A stretch of DNA of 19,138 nucleotides, from the NCBI GenBank assembly GCA_964564165.1, contig CAZLZZ010000052.1, positions 1 to 19,138 of the forward strand, in the 5' to 3' direction. The notes beneath the pieces are model-generated. The model was not told where the DNA came from. It was given only the letters and a program-made list of their open reading frames with translations, and did no database searches. The DNA comes from NORP309 sp964564165 (GTDB taxonomy: Bacteria; Pseudomonadota; Gammaproteobacteria; Xanthomonadales; Marinicellaceae). Shown here in pieces: positions 8,129-16,166 of the stretch; the first letter of the stretch is position 1, and each line of letters starts with the position of its first letter. The translations under genes were made by a program, and so were the position numbers.

Positions 8129-8575
8129 TTAACCGCCGCAGCCGCCAATTGTTACTTTAACTTCTGATTCGGCAGTATAAGATTTACCACCCGCTTTTAC
8201 TACTGCGACAACTTTAGAGGTTTCACCCATTCTGATGCGAATTTTAAAATCAGGTTTTAAACCTGGAAACATTTTAAATTGTGCGGTTAATGGCGTTGCG
8301 TTTTTTTCAACCAATATACTGATTGACTCAATGTTTTCTAAAGTAGAGCTGACTTGAATGGGTACTACTGCACCATTCTCAGCAATCTCTGGTACCTTTA
8401 GTTTTATTTTGTCACTTGCTGTTGCCCCTTCTGAGCCAATAGCAACCAAAGCAACTTTGTAGCTGTCGGCTTTGAATGCAGCTTCTGCCCATTGCGCAAA
8501 GGCGCTAAACGGCACTAACGCCACAGCACTTCCAGCAATAATTCGCTTTAGCATGCCTCTTCTTGTTAAAATCAT
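8129..8575 (-). CDS. soxY: Thiosulfate oxidation carrier protein SoxY
   Basis: A 148-residue protein with a twin-arginine-type signal (TRRGMLK at 4-10, then a hydrophobic stretch ending SAFA near 27). It ends in GGCGG: C146 is the swinging-arm cysteine that holds sulfane and sulfonate intermediates. The SoxY core (KLKVPEIAENGAVVPIQV, about 57-74) fits the family. It partners SoxZ, encoded just downstream. It sits 97 bases after soxD, with hairpins in the gap (8602-8651), and has its own AGGAGA ribosome-binding site, so its level may differ from that of SoxCD. Confidence 0.95.
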   Translation of the reverse strand: MILTRRGMLKRIIAGSAVALVPFSAFAQWAEAAFKADSYKVALVAIGSEGATASDKIKLKVPEIAENGAVVPIQVSSTLENIESISILVEKNATPLTAQFKMFPGLKPDFKIRIRMGETSKVVAVVKAGGKSYTAESEVKVTIGGCGG

Positions 8576-8601
8576 TATATCTCTCCTAGTTATATTTAGC
8601 C

Positions 8602-8651
8602 GGTTATTCTAACCCAGCCAGCTTATATTAGCAATATTGAATATATGCTAA
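8602..8651 (-). other. Hairpins in the soxD-soxY gap
   Basis: Two small inverted repeats lie between the genes. GGTTA-TTC-TAACC (8602-8614) is perfect. 8628-8651 has about 10 pairs around a TGA loop with one bulged base. Neither has a T-run, so they look like intercistronic mRNA structures, not terminators. Confidence 0.4.
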
Positions 8652-8672
8652 AAGCCGTTTTATTGGTTTTAG

Positions 8673-9716
8673 TTACGTTTCTATATCTTTAAGCATGAAA
8701 TCAACCGCAGCTTTCACCTCTTGATCCGTTAATTGCAGGTTCCCACCTTTGGCGGGCATCATGCCGTCTTGGCCCTGAAAACCTTCAATGGCATGTTTGT
8801 AGACTTTGTCCAGACCTTGTTTAAGTCTGTTTTCCCAAGTTTTGGTGTCTTCGACTGTGGGTGCTCCGGCTAATCCGGGACCATGACACAATTGACAAGA
8901 GATTTTGTAAATTTTTTGGCCTATTTCATGGCCCTTAACTTCGGCTGTTTCTGCAACCTCATCTTCTGCCCCTGATCCATATCCCAACAATGCGGGCTTT
9001 ATTGCAATGGAAGCAGGGTCTTTACAGTCTTTCATACACCTTTTGTTATTGGTGTCGGGTGTGTGGTTGGAATATGCTTTGTCTTTTATCAAAAAACCAT
9101 CTGCATTTGGCATGGTGATTTCATGATAGCTTTCTGCATTAAAGACAAATTCTTCATCTTCAATAATGTCATTTAAATAAAGAATATAGGCTGATATTGA
9201 CCAAGTCTCATTCCATGTCAAGGATTGCGGTGAATTAAAGGGCATGGCTCTGTGGGTATAATCCAGTAACGTTGAGGCATAAGGCCAGAAACTTCCAATG
9301 GTTTTTTCTGGGGCTAGTTTATTTGTAAGCGTTCCTTCTCCGCCAGCAAGCACCGGGTTGCGTCCAACCCCCTCACCAAATGATCCGTGACAACTTGCAC
9401 ACTGCTCATCATACAACTCTTCTCCGTCGGCAGCAGTTCCGCTACCTGGGGGTAAGTTGTGGTTGTGTGAAACTTCTATGTGCCATCCTGCGATTTCTTC
9501 TTTAGAGGCTTTTTTGCCAAAACCAAAGTCTCCAGCAGCAATAGAAATTTCTTTATAATCATTAACACTGGTGGTGTTTGTCACTTGTGTTGCTAAAGGC
9601 TCGTTTAAGGCGGTGGCTTTATCTGTATTTGGCACACCATCATTTGTGCAGGCATTAAGCGTTAATGCCAAAATCAAGGTACTTGTTATTTTCAAAGGTC
9701 TGTTAAACTTGAACAC
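8673..9716 (-). CDS. soxD: SoxD, diheme cytochrome c subunit of sulfane dehydrogenase
   Basis: A 347-residue protein with two haem c sites: CASCH at 106-110 and CQLCH at 274-278. Candidate axial methionines are M159 (RAMPF) and M319/M320 (GMMPAKGG). The N-terminal region carries strong SoxD signatures (GSGTAADGEELYDEQCASCH, then SFWPYASTLLDY and QSLTWNE). SoxD takes electrons from the SoxC molybdenum site while sulfane sulfur on SoxY is oxidised. The N-terminus has a lipobox-like LTLNAC with C23, which predicts a lipid-anchored protein rather than the usual soluble periplasmic one. Two further cysteines (227 and 231) lie in the linker between the haem domains. It overlaps the end of soxC by 14 bases, as expected for the two subunits of a complex. 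Confidence 0.93.
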   Translation of the reverse strand: MFKFNRPLKITSTLILALTLNACTNDGVPNTDKATALNEPLATQVTNTTSVNDYKEISIAAGDFGFGKKASKEEIAGWHIEVSHNHNLPPGSGTAADGEELYDEQCASCHGSFGEGVGRNPVLAGGEGTLTNKLAPEKTIGSFWPYASTLLDYTHRAMPFNSPQSLTWNETWSISAYILYLNDIIEDEEFVFNAESYHEITMPNADGFLIKDKAYSNHTPDTNNKRCMKDCKDPASIAIKPALLGYGSGAEDEVAETAEVKGHEIGQKIYKISCQLCHGPGLAGAPTVEDTKTWENRLKQGLDKVYKHAIEGFQGQDGMMPAKGGNLQLTDQEVKAAVDFMLKDIET

Positions 9717-11004
9717 TTTCCACCTCTCCTGTTTTGTTTACTTTCCAAGTATGAATGGCATTGTTGTGGTAAACACTTGCCACACCTCTTGCCTCTCTGA
9801 GTTGCTCAAAGGTGGGCTGTACATAACCATCTTCGCCTGCTGCTCTAGATTGCATGAGCAATTCTTCTCCATTCCATTCAAAAAGCATGCTAAATCGAGT
9901 CCAACATTTGTCTAGGACCAGTCCATTGATCTCGGCTTTTTTCCAAGAAACACCACCATCAAGAGAAACATCAACGTGCTTTATTTTTCCTGTGCCAGTC
10001 CATGCCAGTCCATTAATAACATATTTGCCATGGGCCTTTAGCGGCTTCTCGGGGCAAGGAAAAGTAATAATAGCCTTGGCTTCCATTATCCAAGAAAACA
10101 TATAAGCCTTTCCAATCAAGTCTTTTCTGCTTTCGTCTCTAGGGTTCAGAAGGTCTGTGTATTTAGAAGTTTCTTCTCTTTGATACAAAGGCTCGGCAGT
10201 AACTTCTAAGCGACGTAGCCATTTAATAGACATGTTGCCCTCCCATCCAGGGGTAAGCAATCTAAGGGGATAACCCTGTTCTGGTCGCAAGGCTTCGCCA
10301 TTTTGGCCAAACACCACAAGTGTGTCTTCTAGGGCTTTTTCCATGGGAATAGAACGGCTCATAGATGCGGCATCTGCCCCCTCTGCTAACAACCATTTAC
10401 CTTCTGGTTTAACTCCAACCTCTTCCAATATATATTTCAAAGGAACGCCTGTCCATTCACAACAACTAGTCATGCCATGGGTAAACTGTAGGCGACCAAC
10501 TTGAGGGCCTTTCCACTCCATTGCTGAATTTGCAGGACATTCTATAAAATGAATGCGAGAAACATTGGGGAACCTTAGTATGTCTTGCATGGACAATATT
10601 AACGGCTTATCTACTAAGCCATGAATCATCAACCGGTGTTGCTCAGGATCAATGGCTGGCACACCACCATGGTTTCTTTCAAAGGCCAGTCCATTGGGGC
10701 AAATCATGCCTTTTATCTCAGCCAACGGAGTAAAACTAATAGCAGAAATAGTATCGGCAGTCAACCAAGGTACTCGTCTTCTTTTTACTTCCGACTCATG
10801 TTTTGATGGTAGACCATAAGGGTTCAAATTTACTGGTGCGCCCAGGGTTTTTTGCCAAGCAGGAACATTTGGCGGCAAGTTATTGGCCACAACAGCGCCA
10901 GATGCAACAACTGTTGAAGCAGCAGCAGCTTGACCTAAAAACTTCCTTCTGCTAGATATTTTCGGGCCGCTAGATTTTTCTACAATCGTTTTTTCATCAC
11001 TCAT
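9703..11004 (-). CDS. soxC: SoxC, molybdopterin subunit of sulfane dehydrogenase
   Basis: A 433-residue member of the sulfite oxidase family. It begins with a Tat signal (SRRKFLGQ at 18-25, then an Ala-rich segment to about 41), as expected for a cofactor-loaded export. NPYGLPSKHESEVKRR (61-76) and the cysteine in HFIECPANSAMEW (C156, the molybdenum ligand) are SoxC-like. The C-terminal half contains the dimerisation-type beta domain (HVDVSLDGGVSWKKAEI). With SoxD it oxidises the sulfane sulfur bound to SoxY, yielding six electrons and avoiding sulfur storage. An AGAGGA ribosome-binding site precedes ATG. It is the first gene of soxCDYZ. SoxC and plain sulfite dehydrogenases are related, but the adjacent SoxD and SoxYZ settle the assignment. 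Confidence 0.95.
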   Translation of the reverse strand: MSDEKTIVEKSSGPKISSRRKFLGQAAAASTVVASGAVVANNLPPNVPAWQKTLGAPVNLNPYGLPSKHESEVKRRRVPWLTADTISAISFTPLAEIKGMICPNGLAFERNHGGVPAIDPEQHRLMIHGLVDKPLILSMQDILRFPNVSRIHFIECPANSAMEWKGPQVGRLQFTHGMTSCCEWTGVPLKYILEEVGVKPEGKWLLAEGADAASMSRSIPMEKALEDTLVVFGQNGEALRPEQGYPLRLLTPGWEGNMSIKWLRRLEVTAEPLYQREETSKYTDLLNPRDESRKDLIGKAYMFSWIMEAKAIITFPCPEKPLKAHGKYVINGLAWTGTGKIKHVDVSLDGGVSWKKAEINGLVLDKCWTRFSMLFEWNGEELLMQSRAAGEDGYVQPTFEQLREARGVASVYHNNAIHTWKVNKTGEVESVQV

Positions 11005-11040
11005 TGATAGTCCTCTTGTTAATTAGTTTATTAGCAACCT

Positions 11041-11069
11041 CTAATATTAACAGCAAAGTGTAATGTAAA
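11041..11069 (-). promoter_or_regulatory. Candidate promoter of the sox operon
   Basis: On the minus strand TTTACA (11069-11064) and TATTAG (11046-11041) are separated by 17 bases, about 37 bases before the soxC ATG. The match to a sigma-70 promoter is fair. A direct repeat TTAATTGTTGC (11128-11138 and 11158-11168, 30 bp apart) lies 60-100 bases upstream and could be a regulator site. The rest of the 285-bp gap to btuB shows nothing else clear. Confidence 0.4.
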
Positions 11070-11289
11070 TCTAGTGATATGCTTTAAATAGTCTTAGAAA
11101 ACTGACAAAACCACCAATGGCTTTAGTTTAATTGTTGCTCAGCAAGAAGCCTTGCCCTTAATTGTTGCGTCAAAAAAGAAGGGCTTGTTTTAGTTGATGT
11201 TATCCTTGTGAAATATTCAGGATAGCCTGTTTAAAGTGCGAGAGAGGTTAAGTCCTCGCTTGATACGGTTTACTTGAAAAGAATTTATA

Positions 11290-13137
11290 CTATTGTTGCC
11301 ATTGAATACTAACATAGCCCGATAAATCAGGCGTGTTGAAGCCATTGATGATTTGGTAGTTTTTATCGGTTGCATTCTCGATTTTTGTAGAAACCTTCCA
11401 GTGGTCATTAAAGGTGTAGGCAACGCGCAAATCAATCACGGTGTAGCCCTCTAGTTCGATACCAAAGTCTGGGTTTTTAGAGGCATATCGGATGCTTGAA
11501 CCGATTGAAAAACGGTTGAAAAACTTATCTATACTTAAGTTCAGCTTGTTATCTGGACGGCGCAATAACGGTGTATTGGTTTGGTCGTTGTTGGCATCCT
11601 GAACGGTTGCATTGATATTTAAACGAAGGGTTTTGTAATGGTAATTGTATTCAGCTTCGAAACCCTTGATAGTGGACTCGTTCACATTCACCGGTTTAAA
11701 TGTCGGGCCTTGAAAATCAACCAAGTTATCTATTTTGTAATAAAAAGCATTCAGTGATAAGCGTTGGGTTTCATTAATTTGAGCCTTTAAACCCACTTCG
11801 TAATTGATGGACTCTTCGGGCTTCAAGTCAGGGTTGCCCTCAAATGATAAAAAGCCTAGCTCTGGTGAAAACAATTCATTTAAACTGGGTGCTTTAAAAG
11901 CACTTCCTGTTGAAACATTGAACCGAATTTTTTCATTGAACTTGTAAGCCCAATCCAGGTCTGCAGAAGTGTTATTGCCATAAATACTGTTGTGATCATA
12001 ACGGGCACTGGTAGAAAAAACATGCTGCTTGAAATCACCTCGCCAGTTAACAAAAACTGCCGTGTTGTTTCGTGAGTTGCTGTAATTGAGCTGGCTGATT
12101 AACACATTGTTAGAATCGGCATCTTCTTTGCGATAGGTGATACCAAATCCCAAATGCTGGTTGTCAAAAGCTTTATTTGCCAACACATCGAGTGAAAACC
12201 TCTCAGATTTAAAGCTATTTGAAAAGGCTTGAGTGGATAAAGCGTTTTTATTGTTGCCAAGTGCCACTTCGGATTGCCAGTCATTCAAAACTGTTCCTGC
12301 CCACGTTATGCGAACCACACGTTCTTTGGTATCAGAGTTGCCTACATTAAGAAATGAATCAAAATCGACATCACCTTTTGATTCCAAGTAGTTAAAACTC
12401 ACTTGTCCATTATCAAGGTTCATGCCTGCTTTTAGATTGATACTCAAGTTTTCATAACCATCGTCATCGGGGTTGAATCCAAAAAAATTATTTTCATTGG
12501 TGGCTGAAAACCCATCGGTTTTTTGGCTGCCAAAAACCAGACTGTAATATCCATCTTCACTAACATTCCCATAGCCCAAATCGATATTGTGTGTGTCAAA
12601 CGAACCTGTGGTATAACGCACATAAGCACTTTCTTGTTTGCGGGTAATTATATTGATCACACCACCAATAGCATCGGATCCATAGTAACTGACACGGGTT
12701 CCGCGCACAATTTCAATTCGTTCAATTTGTGACACGGGCAGATGTTCCCATGTGAAGCTGCCAGTAAAAGAAGAGCTTACTCGCATGCCGTCAATCAAAA
12801 CAAGCGCATGATTCGAGTTGGTTCCTCGCATAAAAACACTGGTTGCAGAACCATTGCCGCCATTTCTTGCCACGTCGATGCCTTGTTGCAAGGATAAAAT
12901 ATCTAGGATGTTGTTGGCTTGTAGATTTAGAATATCCTCTCTGTCAATCACCGAAATTGAGGGGATAACATCGGTTTCTAGCTGTTCGTATCTTGAAGCT
13001 GTCACCGTTGTTTTGGCATGTTGGTATATTTGGTTGAATGATTCTTGATCAAGAGAGTCTGGGTTGAATGAGTCTGCGTGCACATTAGCAGACACAAATA
13101 AGCATGCCGTTAACGGCAATAATGTGTAGTTTTTCAT
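11290..13137 (-). CDS. btuB: TonB-dependent vitamin B12 receptor BtuB
   Basis: A 615-residue outer-membrane receptor, matching the usual BtuB length. It has a signal peptide to about residue 21 and a TonB-box-like TTVTA (43-47). The plug domain contains the BtuB-typical FMRGTNSNHALVLIDGMRV (102-120) and VRGTRVSYYGSDAIGGVINIITR (144-166). The rest is a 22-strand-type barrel rich in alternating hydrophobic and polar residues, with the family motif FKAPSLNELF. It imports cobalamins across the outer membrane using TonB energy. The cobalamin riboswitch directly upstream independently supports the substrate. The protein ends SIQWQQ, which lacks the terminal Phe common in outer-membrane barrels. No btuCDF transport genes are nearby. 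The ribosome-binding site is a modest AGAGA next to a hairpin. Confidence 0.93.
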   Translation of the reverse strand: MKNYTLLPLTACLFVSANVHADSFNPDSLDQESFNQIYQHAKTTVTASRYEQLETDVIPSISVIDREDILNLQANNILDILSLQQGIDVARNGGNGSATSVFMRGTNSNHALVLIDGMRVSSSFTGSFTWEHLPVSQIERIEIVRGTRVSYYGSDAIGGVINIITRKQESAYVRYTTGSFDTHNIDLGYGNVSEDGYYSLVFGSQKTDGFSATNENNFFGFNPDDDGYENLSINLKAGMNLDNGQVSFNYLESKGDVDFDSFLNVGNSDTKERVVRITWAGTVLNDWQSEVALGNNKNALSTQAFSNSFKSERFSLDVLANKAFDNQHLGFGITYRKEDADSNNVLISQLNYSNSRNNTAVFVNWRGDFKQHVFSTSARYDHNSIYGNNTSADLDWAYKFNEKIRFNVSTGSAFKAPSLNELFSPELGFLSFEGNPDLKPEESINYEVGLKAQINETQRLSLNAFYYKIDNLVDFQGPTFKPVNVNESTIKGFEAEYNYHYKTLRLNINATVQDANNDQTNTPLLRRPDNKLNLSIDKFFNRFSIGSSIRYASKNPDFGIELEGYTVIDLRVAYTFNDHWKVSTKIENATDKNYQIINGFNTPDLSGYVSIQWQQ

Positions 13138-13148
13138 AGGTTTTCTCT

Positions 13149-13163
13149 ATCGCCCACCGCGAT
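13149..13163 (-). promoter_or_regulatory. Hairpin beside the btuB ribosome-binding site
   Basis: On the minus strand ATCGC-GGTGG-GCGAT forms a perfect 5-bp stem immediately 5' of the AGAGA ribosome-binding site. Its loop GGUGG can pair with CUACC in the aptamer core (13339-13335). This is the layout expected for the regulatory kissing hairpin of a translational cobalamin riboswitch. Confidence 0.5.
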
Positions 13164-13204
13164 TGTTTGAGTTTGAGTTTAATGTTGGTACTTTCGGTTC
13201 TAGG

Positions 13205-13409
13205 ATAATACAGGCAGGTCTCCGGACTTAAAAGATGGCACTTGAAGCCTTCCCAATTGCTCAGTGGCTTATCTAGTTTATCTAACTTAGCATTTACTAA
13301 ATTTTTCAAATGTACACTTTATTACCGTTACGGGGGTAGTTCTGGATTTGAAACAATGATTCTCACCAGATTCCCTTTTCACCGAAATTTTACTTTCGAC
13401 ACCTTAATA
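13205..13409 (-). promoter_or_regulatory. Cobalamin riboswitch
   Basis: Read on the minus strand, the leader contains the hallmark blocks in order. These are GGTGAAAAGGGAA-type sequence (about 13386-13368), the TCTGG...CCAGA stem, the core ACCCCCGTAACGGTAA-like block (about 13338-13322), and finally the B12-box AGTCCGGAGACCTGCCTG (13228-13211). The order and sequence match the cobalamin aptamer upstream of btuB in many Gram-negatives. It starts about 270 bases before the btuB ATG and binds adenosyl- or other cobalamin to reduce expression. There is no hairpin with a T-run between the aptamer and ATG, so control is more likely at translation than at termination. Confidence 0.93.
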
Positions 13410-13411
13410 TC

Positions 13412-13440
13412 ACAGGGTGAATTTTAACCCTGTAAGTATA
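13412..13440 (-). promoter_or_regulatory. btuB -10 candidate and 5' hairpin of the leader
   Basis: TATACT (minus strand, 13440-13435) fits a -10 box and would start RNA near 13428. There the transcript would open with a perfect 7-bp hairpin ACAGGGT/ACCCTGT (13433-13412), just ahead of the riboswitch. No good -35 is visible. Confidence 0.35.
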
Positions 13441-13531
13441 GCAATTCTACAACAAAGACTTAAATCTCATTTTTTTGCTGCTTTTCCTGACTTATAACTG
13501 GTTGAATCTAGGGTTCTGCCTTTAAAATCAG

Positions 13532-13537
13532 TATAAT
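13532..13537 (+). promoter_or_regulatory. -10 box of the ppa-tsaB promoter
   Basis: A consensus TATAAT 26 bases before the ppa ATG. The -35 region is weak: a TTGAAT at 13503 is too far away (24-base spacer). Confidence 0.35.
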
Positions 13538-13562
13538 TCCCGATTTTTAATAGGATAGAATT

Positions 13563-14111
13563 ATGGGCCTTAGACATGTGGCTGTTGGTCATGATGTACC
13601 AAACGATATTAATGTGGTGATAGAAATCCCTATCAATGGCGAAGCCATAAAATACGAAGTAGACAAAGACTCTGGTTTGATTTTTGTTGATCGTGTTTTA
13701 AACACCTCTATGCGTTACCCCTGTAACTATGGGTTTGTTCCTCACACCTTATGTGGCGATGGTGACCCTGTTGATGTTTTGGTCATTATGCCAACACCGT
13801 TATTACCTGGTTCTGTTATAAAGTGTCGTCCCGTTGGTGTTTTAAAAATGACCGACGAGGCAGGCGAAGATGCTAAAATTGTTGCTGTTCCAGTTGGCAA
13901 GGTAACCAACCTGTACAGTGGCATTGAATCAGTAAGAGACCTGCCTAGTTTTATCACAGATCAAATTTCTCACTTCTTTGAACATTACAAAGACTTAGAA
14001 AAAGGCAAATGGGTTAAGATAGAAGGCTGGGGTGGTCCCGATGAAGCAAAAAAAGAAATTCTTGACTCTATTGCTGCATTTGATGCAGAAAAAAATAAGC
14101 CTCTTTTTTAA
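13563..14111 (+). CDS. ppa: Soluble inorganic pyrophosphatase
   Basis: A 182-residue family I enzyme (E. coli 176) that hydrolyses PPi to two phosphates in the cytoplasm, pulling forward biosynthetic reactions. Active-site elements are present: EIPINGEAIKYEVDK (21-35), RYPCNYGFVP (51-60) and the metal-binding aspartates of GDGDPVDVLV (D66, D68, D71). The later DLEKGKWVKIEGW block completes the set. The start is supported by AGGATA before ATG. It is followed nine bases later by tsaB on the same strand, so the two are probably co-transcribed. Unusually, it is close to a PPi-using phosphofructokinase, with which it competes for PPi. Confidence 0.96.
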   Translation: MGLRHVAVGHDVPNDINVVIEIPINGEAIKYEVDKDSGLIFVDRVLNTSMRYPCNYGFVPHTLCGDGDPVDVLVIMPTPLLPGSVIKCRPVGVLKMTDEAGEDAKIVAVPVGKVTNLYSGIESVRDLPSFITDQISHFFEHYKDLEKGKWVKIEGWGGPDEAKKEILDSIAAFDAEKNKPLF

Positions 14112-14120
14112 TCCACCAAA

Positions 14121-14777
14121 ATGAACTTACTAGCCATTGATACTGCTACAGAAAATTGCTCCGCCGCTTTGTGGGTTGGTGGAAAGTGTTTTCATCGCTC
14201 AACCCTGCAACCGCGCATGCATGCAGAGTTAATCTTACCCTTTGTTGATGAATTGCTTCTAGAAGCAAACATTCAAAAAAAAGACCTTCAAGGTTTGGTG
14301 GTAGGACAAGGCCCAGGGGCATTTACGGGTGTGCGCATTGGTGTGGCAGTGACTCAAGGGTTGGCGTTGGCATTGGACATTCCAATTGTTGCCGTATCAA
14401 ATTTAGAAACACTGGCGTTTGCCGCTTATAGAAAACTTGAAACCACAGAAAAAAGAACCGTCTTAGTTGCTACCGATGCGCGCATGAATGAAGTGTATTG
14501 GGCAAAATATACCATTCAGGGCAACCATATTCAAGCCTTAACAAAAGAACAAGTTTGTAGTGCAACAAAGGTAAGCTTAAGCCATGTCGATGCCTATATT
14601 GGCAGTGGTTTTAGTGTATATCCAGAATTGCAAGTATACTCAAAACAACACACCATGCCCTTTGAAACAACCGTGTACTCTCAAGCTAAAGACATGTTGT
14701 TGATGGTTAAAGACCGTTTTAATAGTCTGGCATCAACCATAGAAATTATTGAACCTGTATATCTTCGTGAACCCTAA
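14121..14777 (+). CDS. tsaB: tRNA threonylcarbamoyladenosine biosynthesis protein TsaB
   Basis: A 218-residue member of the ASKHA fold. The N-terminal MNLLAIDTATENCSAALW and the block GQGPGAFTGVRIGVAVTQGLA (63-83) are diagnostic for TsaB (YeaZ). TsaB is the non-catalytic partner of TsaD and TsaE in making t6A37 in ANN-decoding tRNAs. The length is close to the usual 230 or so. The TsaD-type metal-binding HxxxH pattern is absent, as expected for TsaB. It is the second gene of the ppa-tsaB unit and converges on the phosphofructokinase gene with only 20 bases between stops; no terminator is visible there. Confidence 0.93.
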   Translation: MNLLAIDTATENCSAALWVGGKCFHRSTLQPRMHAELILPFVDELLLEANIQKKDLQGLVVGQGPGAFTGVRIGVAVTQGLALALDIPIVAVSNLETLAFAAYRKLETTEKRTVLVATDARMNEVYWAKYTIQGNHIQALTKEQVCSATKVSLSHVDAYIGSGFSVYPELQVYSKQHTMPFETTVYSQAKDMLLMVKDRFNSLASTIEIIEPVYLREP

Positions 14778-14797
14778 ATTACAACAGCTCTGAAAGG

Positions 14798-16057
14798 CTA
14801 AATATTGAATTTAGGCAGTTTTTTGTCTAACATTTTCTTCTGTAAACGAATATATTTGGGCAGTCCATTTTCATAAGGAGGATAAGCTTCTCCTTCAATC
14901 AATGGCAACATATAAGTTCTGCATTTTTCGGTGATACCAAAACCGTCTTCGGTAATATAATCACGGGGCAGCATTTTTTCTACATTTGCCATATCAGCCA
15001 AATCGGCAGTGGCTATTTCCCACTTATAAGGCTTGTCAGACAACCTTTTAATAACAGGCATCACCCCATTTTTCCCTTCTATTGCAAGTTCCACTGCCGA
15101 CTCGCCTACCGCATAGGCCTGCTCAAAATCGGTTTGTGAAGCCAAATGTCTGGCAGATCTTTGTAAGTAGTCGCTTACCGCCCAATGGTACTTGTACCCG
15201 TGTTCATCCCGAATCATATTGGCTATGACTGGTGCTACACCGCCCAGTTGGGCGTGACCAAAAGCATCAACCGTGCCCGCATCAGCCAAAAAATTACCGT
15301 CTTTGTCTTGTACGCCTTCTGAAACCACGATTGAGCAATATCCATAATTCTCAACCGAATATTTAACCCGCTCAAAAAAAGCTTCTTTTTCAAAAGGAAT
15401 TTCAGGAAACAGTATGATTTGTGGAGGCTCATCGTGCGTTTTGCCTGCCAACCCACCCGCTGCTGCTATCCACCCAGCATGCCTGCCCATTACTTCCATA
15501 ACAAAGACCTTGGTTGATGATTCACTCATGGACTCAACATCTAAAGAAGCTTCCATAATAGAAGTAGCAACATATTTAGCTGTGGTGCCAAAACCCGGAC
15601 AGGTATCGGTAATAGGCAAATCATTATCAATCGTCTTGGGTATACCAATACAGTTCACAGGGTAGCCTAATTCGCTGGCTACCTTGGATATTTTAAACGC
15701 TGTATCCGAAGAATCTCCTCCTCCGTTATAAAAGATATAACCGATGTTGTGTGCTTTTAATACTGTTATTAATCTTTCGTATTGCGCCCGTTGTTTTTCA
15801 ATGTCTTTAAGCTTAAAACGGCAAGACCCAAAAGCCCCTCCGGGTGTGTGTTTTAGGGCCGAAATATCCTCGCTAGTTTCATGCGAGGTATCAATCAACT
15901 CTTCTCGCAACGCACCAATAATACCATTTTTAGCCCCGTACACAGTGCCGATTTTATCCGAATGTTTTCGAGCGGTTTCTATCACCCCACAAGCTGTTGC
16001 ATTGATTACTGCTGTTACACCGCCAGACTGGCAATAAAGAGCGTTCTTTTTTGTCAT
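14798..16057 (-). CDS. pfp: Pyrophosphate-dependent 6-phosphofructokinase
   Basis: A 419-residue phosphofructokinase that interconverts fructose 6-phosphate and fructose 1,6-bisphosphate using PPi/Pi, so it can run in either direction. The nucleotide/PPi loop is NGGGDSSDT (111-119). The catalytic block is PKTIDNDLPITD (140-151), in which K141 replaces the Gly of ATP-type enzymes; that lysine is characteristic of PPi use. MEVMGRHAGWIA (187-198) completes the sugar-phosphate site. Such enzymes are common in autotrophic, methylotrophic and sulfur-oxidising gammaproteobacteria, where they may serve gluconeogenesis or the Calvin cycle. It is transcribed divergently from adk. ATP dependence cannot be excluded without assay, but it is unlikely. 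Confidence 0.92.
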   Translation of the reverse strand: MTKKNALYCQSGGVTAVINATACGVIETARKHSDKIGTVYGAKNGIIGALREELIDTSHETSEDISALKHTPGGAFGSCRFKLKDIEKQRAQYERLITVLKAHNIGYIFYNGGGDSSDTAFKISKVASELGYPVNCIGIPKTIDNDLPITDTCPGFGTTAKYVATSIMEASLDVESMSESSTKVFVMEVMGRHAGWIAAAGGLAGKTHDEPPQIILFPEIPFEKEAFFERVKYSVENYGYCSIVVSEGVQDKDGNFLADAGTVDAFGHAQLGGVAPVIANMIRDEHGYKYHWAVSDYLQRSARHLASQTDFEQAYAVGESAVELAIEGKNGVMPVIKRLSDKPYKWEIATADLADMANVEKMLPRDYITEDGFGITEKCRTYMLPLIEGEAYPPYENGLPKYIRLQKKMLDKKLPKFNI

Positions 16058-16166
16058 GGTAAAATCCTAAATATTGAGTTTAAAGGTTGACTTAAATCTT
16101 TCAAAGCGTTACTTTATCACACCCTACTGGCTATTATAAGCATTAATATATGAGAATATTACAAAA

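Noticed and set aside
11217..11435. 72-residue minus strand frame at the btuB end
   Set aside because: It overlaps btuB in another frame and has no motif or ribosome-binding site.
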